This document shows, piece after piece, positions 34,063 through 42,622 of a stretch of 64,000 nt of DNA (positions are counted from its first letter, which is position 1; every line of letters begins with the position of its first letter). The notes under the pieces were generated by a model. It searched no databases, was not told the origin of the DNA, and saw only the letters and a program-made list of their open reading frames with translations. Source of the stretch: Nocardioides bizhenqiangii (GTDB lineage: Bacteria; Actinomycetota; Actinomycetes; Propionibacteriales; Nocardioidaceae); assembly GCF_034661235.1 (NCBI RefSeq), contig NZ_CP141059.1, forward strand, positions 2,603,501 to 2,667,500. The letters are read 5' to 3'. The translations under genes were made by a program, and so were the position numbers.

Positions 34063-35402
34063 GTGGTCACCCCCAGCAGTCCGGGCGGATCCTCAGCCCG
34101 GTACGGGTCCGCGCTGCCGACGAGCTCCCGCGACAGGCCGTTGACGCCGTCCCGGTAGCCGTTGAGGGTGTCGCCCAGTGCGCCACGGTTGAGGAGGCCA
34201 CCGAGGTCGATGTTCGGCAGGCTGTTGAGGACGCGGCAGACCGGGGAGTTCTCCAGGGCTGGGTCGCGGCACTCCCTCTTCAAGTCCTTGAGGAGGTCGA
34301 GGTCGGACAGCACCTTCGCGCACGCCGCACTGGCGAGACTCCCGCTGCGCAGGCAGCGCTGGACCTGGCTGAGGACCTGGCCAGGGTTCGGAAGCTCGAT
34401 GTTGGGGATCCCGACGTTCTTGAGCAGGTTGTCCAGGTCGAGGTCGACCCGCGCGATCGTGTCCGCGTAGTCACCCTGGACGATGTCGTTGGCCGCCTTG
34501 GGGAACGGGAAGCTGACCATCAGGTTGATGCCGGGGCCGAGGGCGTGGCCGGCCTCCCGCAGCTTGGAGAGCACCGGGTAGAGGTGCTCGAGCATCTTGA
34601 GGATGTCTTCCTTGCTCGCGTTGATCACCCGGGTGCCGACGCGCCCGAGCCGCTCCAGCGCCCCCAACATCCCGATCAGCTCGTCGTGCTGGTCGGCCAG
34701 CACGTCGATCGCCGGTCCCATCGCGTCGAGCGCGTCGCCGATGGTGTCCTTCTCGGCGTTGAGCGTCGCAGCCAGGTTGTTCATCGACTCGAGGGCGTTG
34801 ATGATGTCGCCCTTCTGCTGGTCGAGCGTGCCGATGACACCCTCGAGCGAGCCGAGCAGCGCCTTGAGCCGGTCCTCCCGTCCGGTCATCACCAGGTTGG
34901 CCTCCCGGGTGATGGTGCCCAGCTGGGCGACCCCTCCTCCGCTCAGCAGGAAGGAGAGCGCGCCTAGCACCTCCTCGACCTCCGGGTTGCGCCCCGTGAC
35001 CGACAGCGGGATCTTGTCGTCCTGCTCGAGCCGGCCCGTCGGCTCCTGCTCGGTCGGCGGCTCCAGCGAGACGTACTTCTCGCCGAGGAGCGAGACCTGC
35101 TGGATGTCGGCGATGGCGTTGTCCGGCAGCACCGTGCCGTCCTTGATCCGGAGGACCACCTCGGCGTGCCAGCCGTCGCGCTCGACCTCGGTCACCTCGC
35201 CGACGACGACGTCGTCCACCATCACCGGCGAGCGCGGCACGACGTTCAGCACGTCTCGGAACTCCGCGGTGACCTCGAACGACTCGTCCTCGTCGACCGG
35301 CGAACCCGGCAGCGGCAGGTCGTAGGCCCCGTCGAAGTCGCAGGCGGACAGCAGGGAGGCGACCAGCGTGGTGGCCAGCAACCAACGAACCGTGCGCATC
35401 AC
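34059..35402 (-). CDS. mceE: MceE-type lipoprotein (Mce4-like operon)
   Basis: A 447-aa protein with a lipoprotein signal peptide and lipobox LLSAC (Cys 21), an MlaD/Mce domain (~42-120) and a long helical region (~150-330). The Cys-rich C-terminal part (CLRSGSLASAACAKV, CRDPALENSPVC) probably forms disulfides outside the membrane. MceE (LprN-type) lipoproteins are the fifth subunit of Mce complexes. ATG 35402 overlaps mceD by 4 bp. Confidence 0.9.
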   Translation of the reverse strand: MMRTVRWLLATTLVASLLSACDFDGAYDLPLPGSPVDEDESFEVTAEFRDVLNVVPRSPVMVDDVVVGEVTEVERDGWHAEVVLRIKDGTVLPDNAIADIQQVSLLGEKYVSLEPPTEQEPTGRLEQDDKIPLSVTGRNPEVEEVLGALSFLLSGGGVAQLGTITREANLVMTGREDRLKALLGSLEGVIGTLDQQKGDIINALESMNNLAATLNAEKDTIGDALDAMGPAIDVLADQHDELIGMLGALERLGRVGTRVINASKEDILKMLEHLYPVLSKLREAGHALGPGINLMVSFPFPKAANDIVQGDYADTIARVDLDLDNLLKNVGIPNIELPNPGQVLSQVQRCLRSGSLASAACAKVLSDLDLLKDLKRECRDPALENSPVCRVLNSLPNIDLGGLLNRGALGDTLNGYRDGVNGLSRELVGSADPYRAEDPPGLLGVTT

Positions 35403-36634
35403 GATCCACCTCCCACGAGCCCGGCGAGCGACGGGTCGGAGGTCGGCGCGAACTCGACGTCCGGCATGTCCGGCACGTTCAGCCGCGTCTTGCTCTCCGA
35501 GACCGCTTCCTTCGGCGTGAACTCCTCGTAGCCGGGGGGCAGGAACGGCAGGTTGTCGATGATGGGGCTCAGCAGCTGGGCGATCAGGTCGCAGGCGGTG
35601 TCCTTGAGCGCTCGCGGCATGCCCGGGTTCTGCTGGATCAGCCCGCAGATGAACCCGTCCGCGGTCCAGATGTTGGCGCCGATGCCGACTCGCGAGTTCT
35701 GCGAGCCGCTCGAGTGGTCGAAGCCCAGGTGGAGAGAGTCCATCGCAGCGGGCGCGACCTCGAGTGCGGTGTTGAGGTTGTCCTTCTCTGAGGCGATCGT
35801 CGCCATGACGGTGGACAGCTGCCGGATGTCCCTCGACAGCGCCTCCCGGTTGTCGCGGACGAACGACTCGACGCTGCCGACGGCCCTGGCCACGGCGGCC
35901 ACGGCCTGCTGGAGCTCGTCGCTCTCGGCCGCCAACGTCTGCGAGACGCCGGCGAGATCCGTCATGAACGCCCGGACCAGAGCGTCGTTGTCGGCGAGCG
36001 TGGTGGTGAACTCCGCCAGGCTGGTCACGGTCGCGAACAGCGGACCGGCGCTGTCGCCGAAGGTCTCGGCGGCGAGGGCGAGCTCGCGGATCATCTCGTT
36101 GCCTGCGGCGCCCTGGCCGTCGAGCGCCTTCCTGCCGGCCTGCAGCAGGTGGTCGAGCGAACCGTCCTTGTTGACCCCGTTGGGACCGAGCGCCCGGGTC
36201 AGCGCCTGGAGGCTGCTGTAGATGCGGTCCAGCTCGACCGGGACCCCGGTGTCTGGCAGCTCGATGGTCGCGTCGTCCGCCATCACCGGACCCTTCTCGT
36301 AGACCGGCGTCAGCTGGATGAACCGGTCGGCGACCAGGGTCGGGGTCACGATGACCGCCTGTGCGTCGGCAGGCACGTCGTACTCGGCGTCGTACTCCAT
36401 GTCGACGCGCACCGCGTTGCCGGCGGGGGTGACAGCAGTGACCTTTCCGACGTTGACGCCGAGGATCCGCACGTCGGTGCCCTTGTAGACGCTCACGGCG
36501 CGCGGGAACATCGCCGTCACCGTCTTCGTCTCGCGCTCGGTCACGGCGAAGTTGAGCACTGCTCCGACCGCGATCAGGAGCACGACCAGGAGGATGACCC
36601 TCCGGTCGACGCGCTGCCAGATCTTCGTCACCAT
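35399..36634 (-). CDS. mceD: MceD-type substrate-binding protein (Mce4-like operon)
   Basis: A 411-aa protein with an N-terminal transmembrane helix (~12-30, RRVILLVVLLIAVGAVLNFAV), an MlaD/Mce domain (~35-115; VSVYKGTDVRILGVNVGKV) and a coiled-coil-rich region (~130-290). Two in-frame ATGs lie 6 bp apart; 36634 is preferred because GGAG is 8 nt upstream, whereas 36640 overlaps the mceC stop. It is one of the six tunnel subunits. Confidence 0.88.
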   Translation of the reverse strand: MVTKIWQRVDRRVILLVVLLIAVGAVLNFAVTERETKTVTAMFPRAVSVYKGTDVRILGVNVGKVTAVTPAGNAVRVDMEYDAEYDVPADAQAVIVTPTLVADRFIQLTPVYEKGPVMADDATIELPDTGVPVELDRIYSSLQALTRALGPNGVNKDGSLDHLLQAGRKALDGQGAAGNEMIRELALAAETFGDSAGPLFATVTSLAEFTTTLADNDALVRAFMTDLAGVSQTLAAESDELQQAVAAVARAVGSVESFVRDNREALSRDIRQLSTVMATIASEKDNLNTALEVAPAAMDSLHLGFDHSSGSQNSRVGIGANIWTADGFICGLIQQNPGMPRALKDTACDLIAQLLSPIIDNLPFLPPGYEEFTPKEAVSESKTRLNVPDMPDVEFAPTSDPSLAGLVGGGS

Positions 36635-36639
36635 CGTCA

Positions 36640-37623
36640 TCACTCCGCGAATCCGGGCTGGAACTCGCCGGTCGGGATGGAGAGCAGGTTGATGGCCACT
36701 GCGTCGAACCACGGTCCGGTGCCGATGATGTTGCTGAGGATGTCGACGTACGGGCCGAGCTCGTGCAGCGTTGCCTTCAGCTGGTCCCGCTTGTCGACCA
36801 GCAGGGTGAGCAGCTCGTCGACCTCCGCCAGCGCCGGCCCGATCTGCTCCTCGTTGTCCTCGGCCAGGCCTCTCAGCTCGTCGGCGAGCACGCGTGCGTT
36901 GACGAGCAGCCGGTGCACCGCCGCCTTCCGGCTGCGGAGCTCCTTGAAGACCAGGTCGCTGTGCCGCATCAGGTCGACGATGTCCTGGCCGCGCCGCTCG
37001 AGGACCTTGGTCACCTGCTGCGAGCTCTCGAAGAGGGTCTGGATCTGCTCGTCGCGCTGCGAGACGCTGCGCGACAGCCGGGCGATGCCGTCGAACGCCG
37101 CGCCGATCTCGGGTGCCGAGCCGTCCAGCGTGCCGGAGACGACGTTCAACGCCTCGGCCAGCTGCTGGGTGTCGATCTCCTCGGTGGTCGTGGCCAGGTC
37201 GCCGAAGACACCGACGATGTCGTAGGCCGCTTCGGTCCGCTCGAGCGGGATCGTGTCCCCCGCCTCGAGCTCGCCCTCGCCCAGCGGCTGGAGGTCGAGG
37301 AACTTCTCACCCAGCAGGTTCAAGACCTCGACCGACGCCGTGGTCTCCGGACCGAAGTCCACGTCGCCGTTGATCTCGAACTTGACCACCACCCGGTCCT
37401 CGGCGAGCGAGACCTCCGTGACCCGGCCCACCCGCAGGCCGCCGACCTGGACCATGTTGCCCTTGTGGATGCCACTCGCGTCGCTGAACTCGGCGTAGTA
37501 GGTGGTGCCGCGGAAGCCGGGGAACTTCGACAGGTTGAAGGTGGCAGCCGAGATCAGCGCCATCACCACCAGGGTGATGATGCCGAGCCGCATGATCCGG
37601 GCATCGCTGACGTCTCTAGCCAC
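36640..37623 (-). CDS. mceC: MceC-type substrate-binding protein (Mce4-like operon)
   Basis: A 327-aa protein. GTG 37623 starts ahead of a transmembrane helix (~11-29, MRLGIITLVVMALISAATF). An MlaD/Mce domain (~38-115; ASGIHKGNMVQVGGLRVGRV, LLGEKFLDL) and helical ring-extension segments follow, ending GTGPWFDA. It overlaps mceB by 8 bp. Confidence 0.88.
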   Translation of the reverse strand: MARDVSDARIMRLGIITLVVMALISAATFNLSKFPGFRGTTYYAEFSDASGIHKGNMVQVGGLRVGRVTEVSLAEDRVVVKFEINGDVDFGPETTASVEVLNLLGEKFLDLQPLGEGELEAGDTIPLERTEAAYDIVGVFGDLATTTEEIDTQQLAEALNVVSGTLDGSAPEIGAAFDGIARLSRSVSQRDEQIQTLFESSQQVTKVLERRGQDIVDLMRHSDLVFKELRSRKAAVHRLLVNARVLADELRGLAEDNEEQIGPALAEVDELLTLLVDKRDQLKATLHELGPYVDILSNIIGTGPWFDAVAINLLSIPTGEFQPGFAE

Positions 37624-38707
37624 GGTCCAGACACCTCGGCACTTCCGAGTGGAACTCGAACTTGGTGATCATTTCCTCGATCTGGTTGATGATCGGGATG
37701 TTCCCGAGCGCCGGAAGGTCGATCCTCACCGAGGCGCCGCAGATGTAGTACTGGTACCACGACCCGTAGGTGCCGGTGCGGATCTGGTCCGACATCACCT
37801 CCGGCATCCGGTCGAGCAGGTCGACGATCTCCCTGCGCTGCGAGGGAGAGTTGAGGAGAGCGGCGAGGTCGCGGAGCGCGGCGATGTCCTTCTTCAGGAG
37901 TGGCCGGCCGCGGCGCAGCAGGTCGGCGACGGTGACCGTGAGGTCGGAGATGTTGTCGAGCGACCCGCCGATCGTCTTGCGGTCCCTGGCGAGGTCCTTC
38001 ATCCAGTCCTTGAGCTCGATGACCAGGGTGCTGAGCTGCTCGTGCCGACGGTTGACGGTGTCGAGCGTCTCGCTGAGGTTGGTGACCACCTCACCGATCA
38101 GCTGGTCGCGGTCGGCCAGCGCCGTGGTGAGCGAGGCGGTGTGCTCGAGAAGGCCGCGGACGGTGCCGCCCTCCCCCTGCAGCACCTGCACCAGGTTCAT
38201 GCTCAGCTCGTTGACCTGGTCGGGCGTCAGCGCCTGGAAGAGGGGCTTGAACCCGTCGAACAGCACGGTGAGGTCGAGCGAGGGACGGGTGTTCTCGACC
38301 GGGATGGTGTCTCCGTCGTCGAGCGTCTCTGCGTCGGTCGCGCCGTCGCCCTCCTCGAGCGCCATGTAGCGGTCGCCGACCAGGTTGAGGAACCGGATCT
38401 CGGCGGTCGACGCCGTGGTCAGCTCGATGTCGTCGTCGATCCGGAAGGTGATCAGCGCCATCGCCCGTTCGTGGTGCTCGACCTCCTTGACCTCGCCCAC
38501 GCTCACACCGGCGATCCGGACGTCGTCGCCCTTCTCGAGGGTGCTCGCGTTGGTGAAGACGGCTTGGTAGGTCTTGCCGCCGCCGAGCCCGATGTTGCCC
38601 ATGATCACCGCGAGCAGTCCGGTCATGAAGATCGAGACCACGGTGAAGATCGAGAGCTTGATGCCGGCGGAGATGAAGGCGGCGTTGCGGCTGTGACGGG
38701 ACGTCAT
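37616..38707 (-). CDS. mceB: MceB-type substrate-binding protein (Mce4-like operon)
   Basis: A 363-aa protein with a transmembrane helix (~15-38), an MlaD/Mce domain (~45-120; ASTLEKGDDVRIAGVSVGEV, LVGDRYMAL) and helical segments to ~310. A C-terminal part contains YYICGASVRIDLPAL and a final Cys (PRCLDRG). It overlaps mceA by 4 bp. It is a periplasmic tunnel subunit. Confidence 0.89.
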   Translation of the reverse strand: MTSRHSRNAAFISAGIKLSIFTVVSIFMTGLLAVIMGNIGLGGGKTYQAVFTNASTLEKGDDVRIAGVSVGEVKEVEHHERAMALITFRIDDDIELTTASTAEIRFLNLVGDRYMALEEGDGATDAETLDDGDTIPVENTRPSLDLTVLFDGFKPLFQALTPDQVNELSMNLVQVLQGEGGTVRGLLEHTASLTTALADRDQLIGEVVTNLSETLDTVNRRHEQLSTLVIELKDWMKDLARDRKTIGGSLDNISDLTVTVADLLRRGRPLLKKDIAALRDLAALLNSPSQRREIVDLLDRMPEVMSDQIRTGTYGSWYQYYICGASVRIDLPALGNIPIINQIEEMITKFEFHSEVPRCLDRG

Positions 38708-40017
38708 CCGGCCGACCTCCCCTCGCGGACCACCGGGCCGTAGAGCAGAGGGCCGAGCGCGCCGTACTGGTCCGGCTCCTCGCCGGTCCGACTGGCCAGC
38801 AGGGCGTTGACCACCTGCTGGTCACCCTCGCTCCCGGCGAAGCCGCTCGTGAGGTCGATCTCCGGCAGCGCGCCGAAGTTGGGGAGGGGGCTGGTCGGCG
38901 GGTTCTCGTCGATGTCGCTGCCGTTGTCGAGCGGCACCCGGTCGCCGGGGACCTTGAACTTCGGCAGCCCGAGGCACCACGGGCCGTGCCCGACCTCGCC
39001 GAACTCCATGAAGTCCGACTCGTCGAAGTGGCGGAACTGCCTGTTGCCGAACTCGAAGTACTGCTTCACGACGTTGCCCTCGAAGGTCCGCGACAGGATC
39101 GGCGCGTACGCCGCCGCGCCCTTGATCAGGCACGGGAACTGCGGCGAGTAGGAGCGGAGGAGAGCGAGGATCGGCTCGGTGACCCGCCCGACCTCGATCA
39201 TGTTCTGCTCGTTGGACTTCAGGATCCGGGTGGAGACGTTCGCCAGTCCGGCCAGGTCGGAGAAGAAGACGTCGAGGTCCTCTGCCTTCTCGGTGATCGT
39301 CTTGCTGGTGACGGTGACGTTGTCGAGCACGTTGAGGAGGTCGGGCGCCGCCAGGTCGTAGGCGTCCGCGACGTCCGCGAGCGCGATCAGGTCCTGCCGC
39401 AGCGTCGGCAGGTGGTCGTCGATGGCGCCGAGGTAGACACCCAGGTCGTCCATGGTCTCGCCGATCTGCTCGCCGCGTCCCTCGAGCGCGGTGGCAAGGG
39501 CGCTGAGGGTGGCGTTGAGGTCGGCCGGCTGCACGGCGCGCAGCAGCGGGAACAGCTCGGCGAGGATCTGGCTCAGCTCGACGTTGGTGTCCACCCGGTC
39601 GGCAGGGATCACGTCACCGTCGCTGAGCGACTCCGCGGACGGGTCGGGCGGACGGTTGAACGCGATGTACTTCTGCCCGAAGAGGGTGGTCGGAAGGATC
39701 TCGACGGTGATGTTGGCGGGGATCTTCTCCGCGGCGTCGGGATCGAGCGCGATGTGGATCTCGGCCTCGTTGCCGTCCTGGGTGACCTTGCGGACCTGGC
39801 CGACGAGGGCGCCGTGGATCCGGACGTCGCCGAACTTGGCGAGCTGGAGACCGGCGCGGTCGGCCTTGACCGTCACCATCGTCACCCGGTCGAACTCCTT
39901 GTTGTAGATGGCGATCGAGAGCCAGATCAACAGGGCGATCGACAGGAGGAAGCCGATGCCGGCGAGGAGCAGCCGGTTGTGCTCCTTGGCCGAGTCGTGG
40001 TGGACGTTGACGAGCAT
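38704..40017 (-). CDS. mceA: MceA-type substrate-binding protein (Mce4-like operon)
   Basis: A 437-aa protein with an N-terminal transmembrane helix (~17-40), an MlaD/Mce domain (~45-122; AGLQLAKFGDVRIHGALVGQV, LFGQKYIAF), a long helical stretch and an aromatic/acidic C-terminal tail (HFDESDFMEFGEVGHGPWCLGLP). It is the first of the six mce genes, 8 bp after yrbEB. It forms part of the membrane-spanning lipid channel that delivers substrate to the YrbE permease. Confidence 0.9.
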   Translation of the reverse strand: MLVNVHHDSAKEHNRLLLAGIGFLLSIALLIWLSIAIYNKEFDRVTMVTVKADRAGLQLAKFGDVRIHGALVGQVRKVTQDGNEAEIHIALDPDAAEKIPANITVEILPTTLFGQKYIAFNRPPDPSAESLSDGDVIPADRVDTNVELSQILAELFPLLRAVQPADLNATLSALATALEGRGEQIGETMDDLGVYLGAIDDHLPTLRQDLIALADVADAYDLAAPDLLNVLDNVTVTSKTITEKAEDLDVFFSDLAGLANVSTRILKSNEQNMIEVGRVTEPILALLRSYSPQFPCLIKGAAAYAPILSRTFEGNVVKQYFEFGNRQFRHFDESDFMEFGEVGHGPWCLGLPKFKVPGDRVPLDNGSDIDENPPTSPLPNFGALPEIDLTSGFAGSEGDQQVVNALLASRTGEEPDQYGALGPLLYGPVVREGRSAG

Positions 40018-40025
40018 CTAGCCGT

Positions 40026-40865
40026 TCACCCCGTGATCCTGACCGTCGTGGTCGAGCCCCAGATCGCGAAGCTGAGGAAGAAGTCGGCCACCACGATCGT
40101 GACGATGCTGGTCCGGATCGCGCGGCCGACCGCGCGACCGACACCCGCGGGCCCGCCGGACGCGGTGTATCCGTAGTAGCAGTGGATGAGGATCACCGCG
40201 ACCGCGAGGAAGAGCAGCTTGAAGAACGACCAGAGCATGTCGATCGGTGGCAGGAACTGCAGGAAGTAGTGGTCGTAGGTGCCCGGGGACTGCCCGTAGA
40301 TGTAGACGACGATCAGGCGCGGGGAGAGGTACGACGCGCAGAGGGCGACGATGTAGAGCGGGATCACCGCGATGAACGCCGCGATGATCCGGGTCGTCAC
40401 CAGGAACGGCAGCGACGGGACCGCCATCACCTCGAGCGCGTCGATCTCCTCCGAGATCCGCATCGCGCCGAGTCGGGCGGTGTAGCCGCACCCGACCGTT
40501 GCCGCGAGCGCGATCGCCGACACGAGCGGTGCGACCTCGCGGGTGTTGAAGTAGGCCGAGATGAAGGCGCTGAACTTCGCGACGCCGATCTGGCTCAGCG
40601 ATGCGTAGCCCTGGAGGCCGACCTCGGTCCCGGCGAAGAACGACATGAACGCGATCACGCCGACCGACCCGGCGATCACGCTCAGGCCGCCGGCGCCGAA
40701 GGCGACCTCGGCCAGCGTGTTCCAGATCTCCCGCGGGTAGCGCTTGATCGCAGCCGGCACCCAGACGATGGCCTTGACGTAGAAGAGCAGCTGGTCGCCG
40801 TACTGCTCCAGCGTGCGGCGACGCCCTTCCACTGCGCCGCTGACGAACTCGGTGACCGCTGCCAT
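40026..40865 (-). CDS. yrbEB: YrbEB/MlaE-family ABC permease (Mce4-like operon)
   Basis: A 279-aa integral membrane protein with about five transmembrane segments and the MlaE coupling motif EEIDALEVMAVPSLPFLVTTR (central third), which contacts the ATPase. It pairs with YrbEA as the permease core of the Mce importer. The ATPase MceG/MkL is normally encoded elsewhere, and none is seen in this window. One base separates its start from the yrbEA stop. Confidence 0.92.
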   Translation of the reverse strand: MAAVTEFVSGAVEGRRRTLEQYGDQLLFYVKAIVWVPAAIKRYPREIWNTLAEVAFGAGGLSVIAGSVGVIAFMSFFAGTEVGLQGYASLSQIGVAKFSAFISAYFNTREVAPLVSAIALAATVGCGYTARLGAMRISEEIDALEVMAVPSLPFLVTTRIIAAFIAVIPLYIVALCASYLSPRLIVVYIYGQSPGTYDHYFLQFLPPIDMLWSFFKLLFLAVAVILIHCYYGYTASGGPAGVGRAVGRAIRTSIVTIVVADFFLSFAIWGSTTTVRITG

Positions 40866-40866
40866 G

Positions 40867-41649
40867 TCAGAGCCCCACCGGCGGCACGACCTGGAAGTAG
40901 ATCGCGGAGATGACGGCGTTCAGGAAGAACAGCAGCATGAAGGCGACGATCACCGCCTCGTTCACAGCACGACCGACGCCGAGCGGGCCGCCTCCCGCGT
41001 TGAGGCCCTTGTAGGCGCCCACGATCGCGGCCAGCCAGCCGAAGACGATGGCCTTGACCATCGCGATGTAGAGGTCGGGCAGGGACGCGAGGGCAGTGAA
41101 GGAGGAGAGGAACGCGCCCGCCGAGCCGCCCTGCACGATGACGGTGAAGAAGTACCCGCCGCCGATACCAGCGCAGATGACGATCCCGTTGATCATGAAG
41201 GCGACGAACATCGTGGCCACCACCCGGGGCGCGACCAGCCGCTCGAGCGGGTCGATGCCGAGGACCTCCATCGCATCGATCTCCTCGCGGATCTTCCGCG
41301 CGCCGAGATCGGAGCAGATGGCGGAGCCGGCGGCACCGGCGATGATCATGGCCGCGGCGATCGGCGCGGCTTCGCGGACCGTGGCGAGCACGGCCGTGGC
41401 GCCGGCGAAGGACTGAGCACCCAGCTGCCCGGTCAGGTTGCCGACCTGGAGCGAGATCACCGCCCCGAACGGGATCGAGACCAGGATCGTGGGCATCAGG
41501 GTCACGCTGGTCACGAACCAGGCCTGCTCGACGAACTCACGGAACTGGAACGGCCGGGTGAAGATCCGCTTGGTCACCTCGACCGTCATCAGTGCCAGTT
41601 CGCCGGGACCACGAATGACCGAAGCAGCGCTGAACGCCAACCCGGTCAC
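40867..41649 (-). CDS. yrbEA: YrbEA/MlaE-family ABC permease (Mce4-like operon)
   Basis: A 260-aa permease with FQFREFVEQAWFVTSVTLMPTILVSIPFGAV near the N-terminus, the coupling motif REEIDAMEVLGIDPLERLV at mid-protein and several membrane helices. It is the first gene of the operon, preceded by KstR box 8 and a -10 TACTAT/TATTGT. The start is uncertain. GTG 41649 abuts GGGGGAG; TTG 41640 would be better spaced from it (9 nt). Operon order and KstR control match mycobacterial mce4, the cholesterol importer. Confidence 0.9.
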   Translation of the reverse strand: MTGLAFSAASVIRGPGELALMTVEVTKRIFTRPFQFREFVEQAWFVTSVTLMPTILVSIPFGAVISLQVGNLTGQLGAQSFAGATAVLATVREAAPIAAAMIIAGAAGSAICSDLGARKIREEIDAMEVLGIDPLERLVAPRVVATMFVAFMINGIVICAGIGGGYFFTVIVQGGSAGAFLSSFTALASLPDLYIAMVKAIVFGWLAAIVGAYKGLNAGGGPLGVGRAVNEAVIVAFMLLFFLNAVISAIYFQVVPPVGL

Positions 41650-41677
41650 CTCCCCCGTCGCCCGACGGGCACAATAG

Positions 41678-41691
41678 TAGAACGTGTTCTC
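41678..41691. promoter_or_regulatory. KstR operator, one mismatch (box 8, mce operon)
   Basis: TAGAACGTGTTCTC matches all fixed consensus positions except the final A. On the minus strand a -10 TACTAT follows at once, leading to yrbEA. Its presence supports the Mce4 assignment of the operon. Confidence 0.75.
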
Positions 41692-41833
41692 GTTACGTGG
41701 TCAACGAACCATACTGTGACCCGTTACACAACCGCTAACGACCCCGGCTCGGCGTCCGTCACGCTAGCGGGACGAATGACCTGGATCCCCTGTTCCCGGG
41801 AACCGGATGTGATCACCGTTAGCATCTCCGAGC

Positions 41834-42517
41834 GTGAGCACTCCGACGACTGAGGGGCTACGGACGCTCGGGCGGCATCCCTCCGCGATCCTGCTCGCCG
41901 CGCAGCTCCTCGTCGTGCTGATCTACCCGTTCCTCGAGGACTCGACCGCGGGTCGCGCCGTCGTCGGCGTGGTGCAGATGTGCGTCGTGTTCGTTGCCGC
42001 CTGGGCGGTGCGCGCCACCCCCGTGCTGAGTTGGGTCGCCGTCGTCCTCGGGCTCCCTGCCATGGTGTTCTCGGTCCTCGAGGCGGTCAGCCGGGACTCC
42101 GACTGGATCGTGCTGACCTCAGCCGTGTTCCACGTGCCGTTCTACCTCTTCGTCTCCTACGCGATGATCCGCTACCTGTTCCACGACGACGTCGTCACCC
42201 GCGACGAGCTGTACGCCGTCGGCGCCGCCTTCACCGTCGTCGCCTGGGCCTTCGCCTACCTGTACGCCGCCGCCCAGGTCCTCTGGCCGGGGTCGTTCGT
42301 CGCGTACGGCGTCGAGGCCGGGACGGACGTCGACTGGTTCGAGCTGCTCTTCCTGTCCTTCACCACGCTCACCAGCGTGGGGCTGTCGGACGTCTACCCG
42401 GTCCTCGACAACGCCCGGTCGCTGGTCATGATCGAGCAGGTCGCGGGTGTGCTCTACGTGGCGCTGGTGATCGCTCGCCTGGTCGGGCTCAGCCAGCTGC
42501 GCAAGCTCAAGCGCTGA
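41834..42517 (+). CDS. Ion-channel-like membrane protein (potassium-channel superfamily pore)
   Basis: A 227-aa polytopic protein with about six hydrophobic segments. The last two frame a pore-loop-like sequence TTLTSVGLSDVYP (~180-192), the position of the K+-channel filter TVGYGD but with GLSD instead of GYGD. No regulatory RCK domain follows; the protein ends soon after the last helix. GTG 41834 opens the frame. It is transcribed away from the mce operon and convergent with uvrB. Ion selectivity cannot be predicted from the altered filter. Confidence 0.72.
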   Translation: MSTPTTEGLRTLGRHPSAILLAAQLLVVLIYPFLEDSTAGRAVVGVVQMCVVFVAAWAVRATPVLSWVAVVLGLPAMVFSVLEAVSRDSDWIVLTSAVFHVPFYLFVSYAMIRYLFHDDVVTRDELYAVGAAFTVVAWAFAYLYAAAQVLWPGSFVAYGVEAGTDVDWFELLFLSFTTLTSVGLSDVYPVLDNARSLVMIEQVAGVLYVALVIARLVGLSQLRKLKR

Positions 42518-42622
42518 TGGGCGCTCGCGCCGTCACTTCGTCGCCAAGAGCTCGCTGCGCTCGCTCTGGCTCCCGCGCTCGCGTTCAGCGCTTCGAGCTC
42601 GTTCCTCGCTCGGCGCCGACGC

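Noticed and set aside
42518..42622. GC-rich spacer between the channel gene and uvrB
   Set aside because: It contains GCTCGCTGCGCTCGCT-type low-complexity repeats common in such genomes. No defined element or RNA could be supported.
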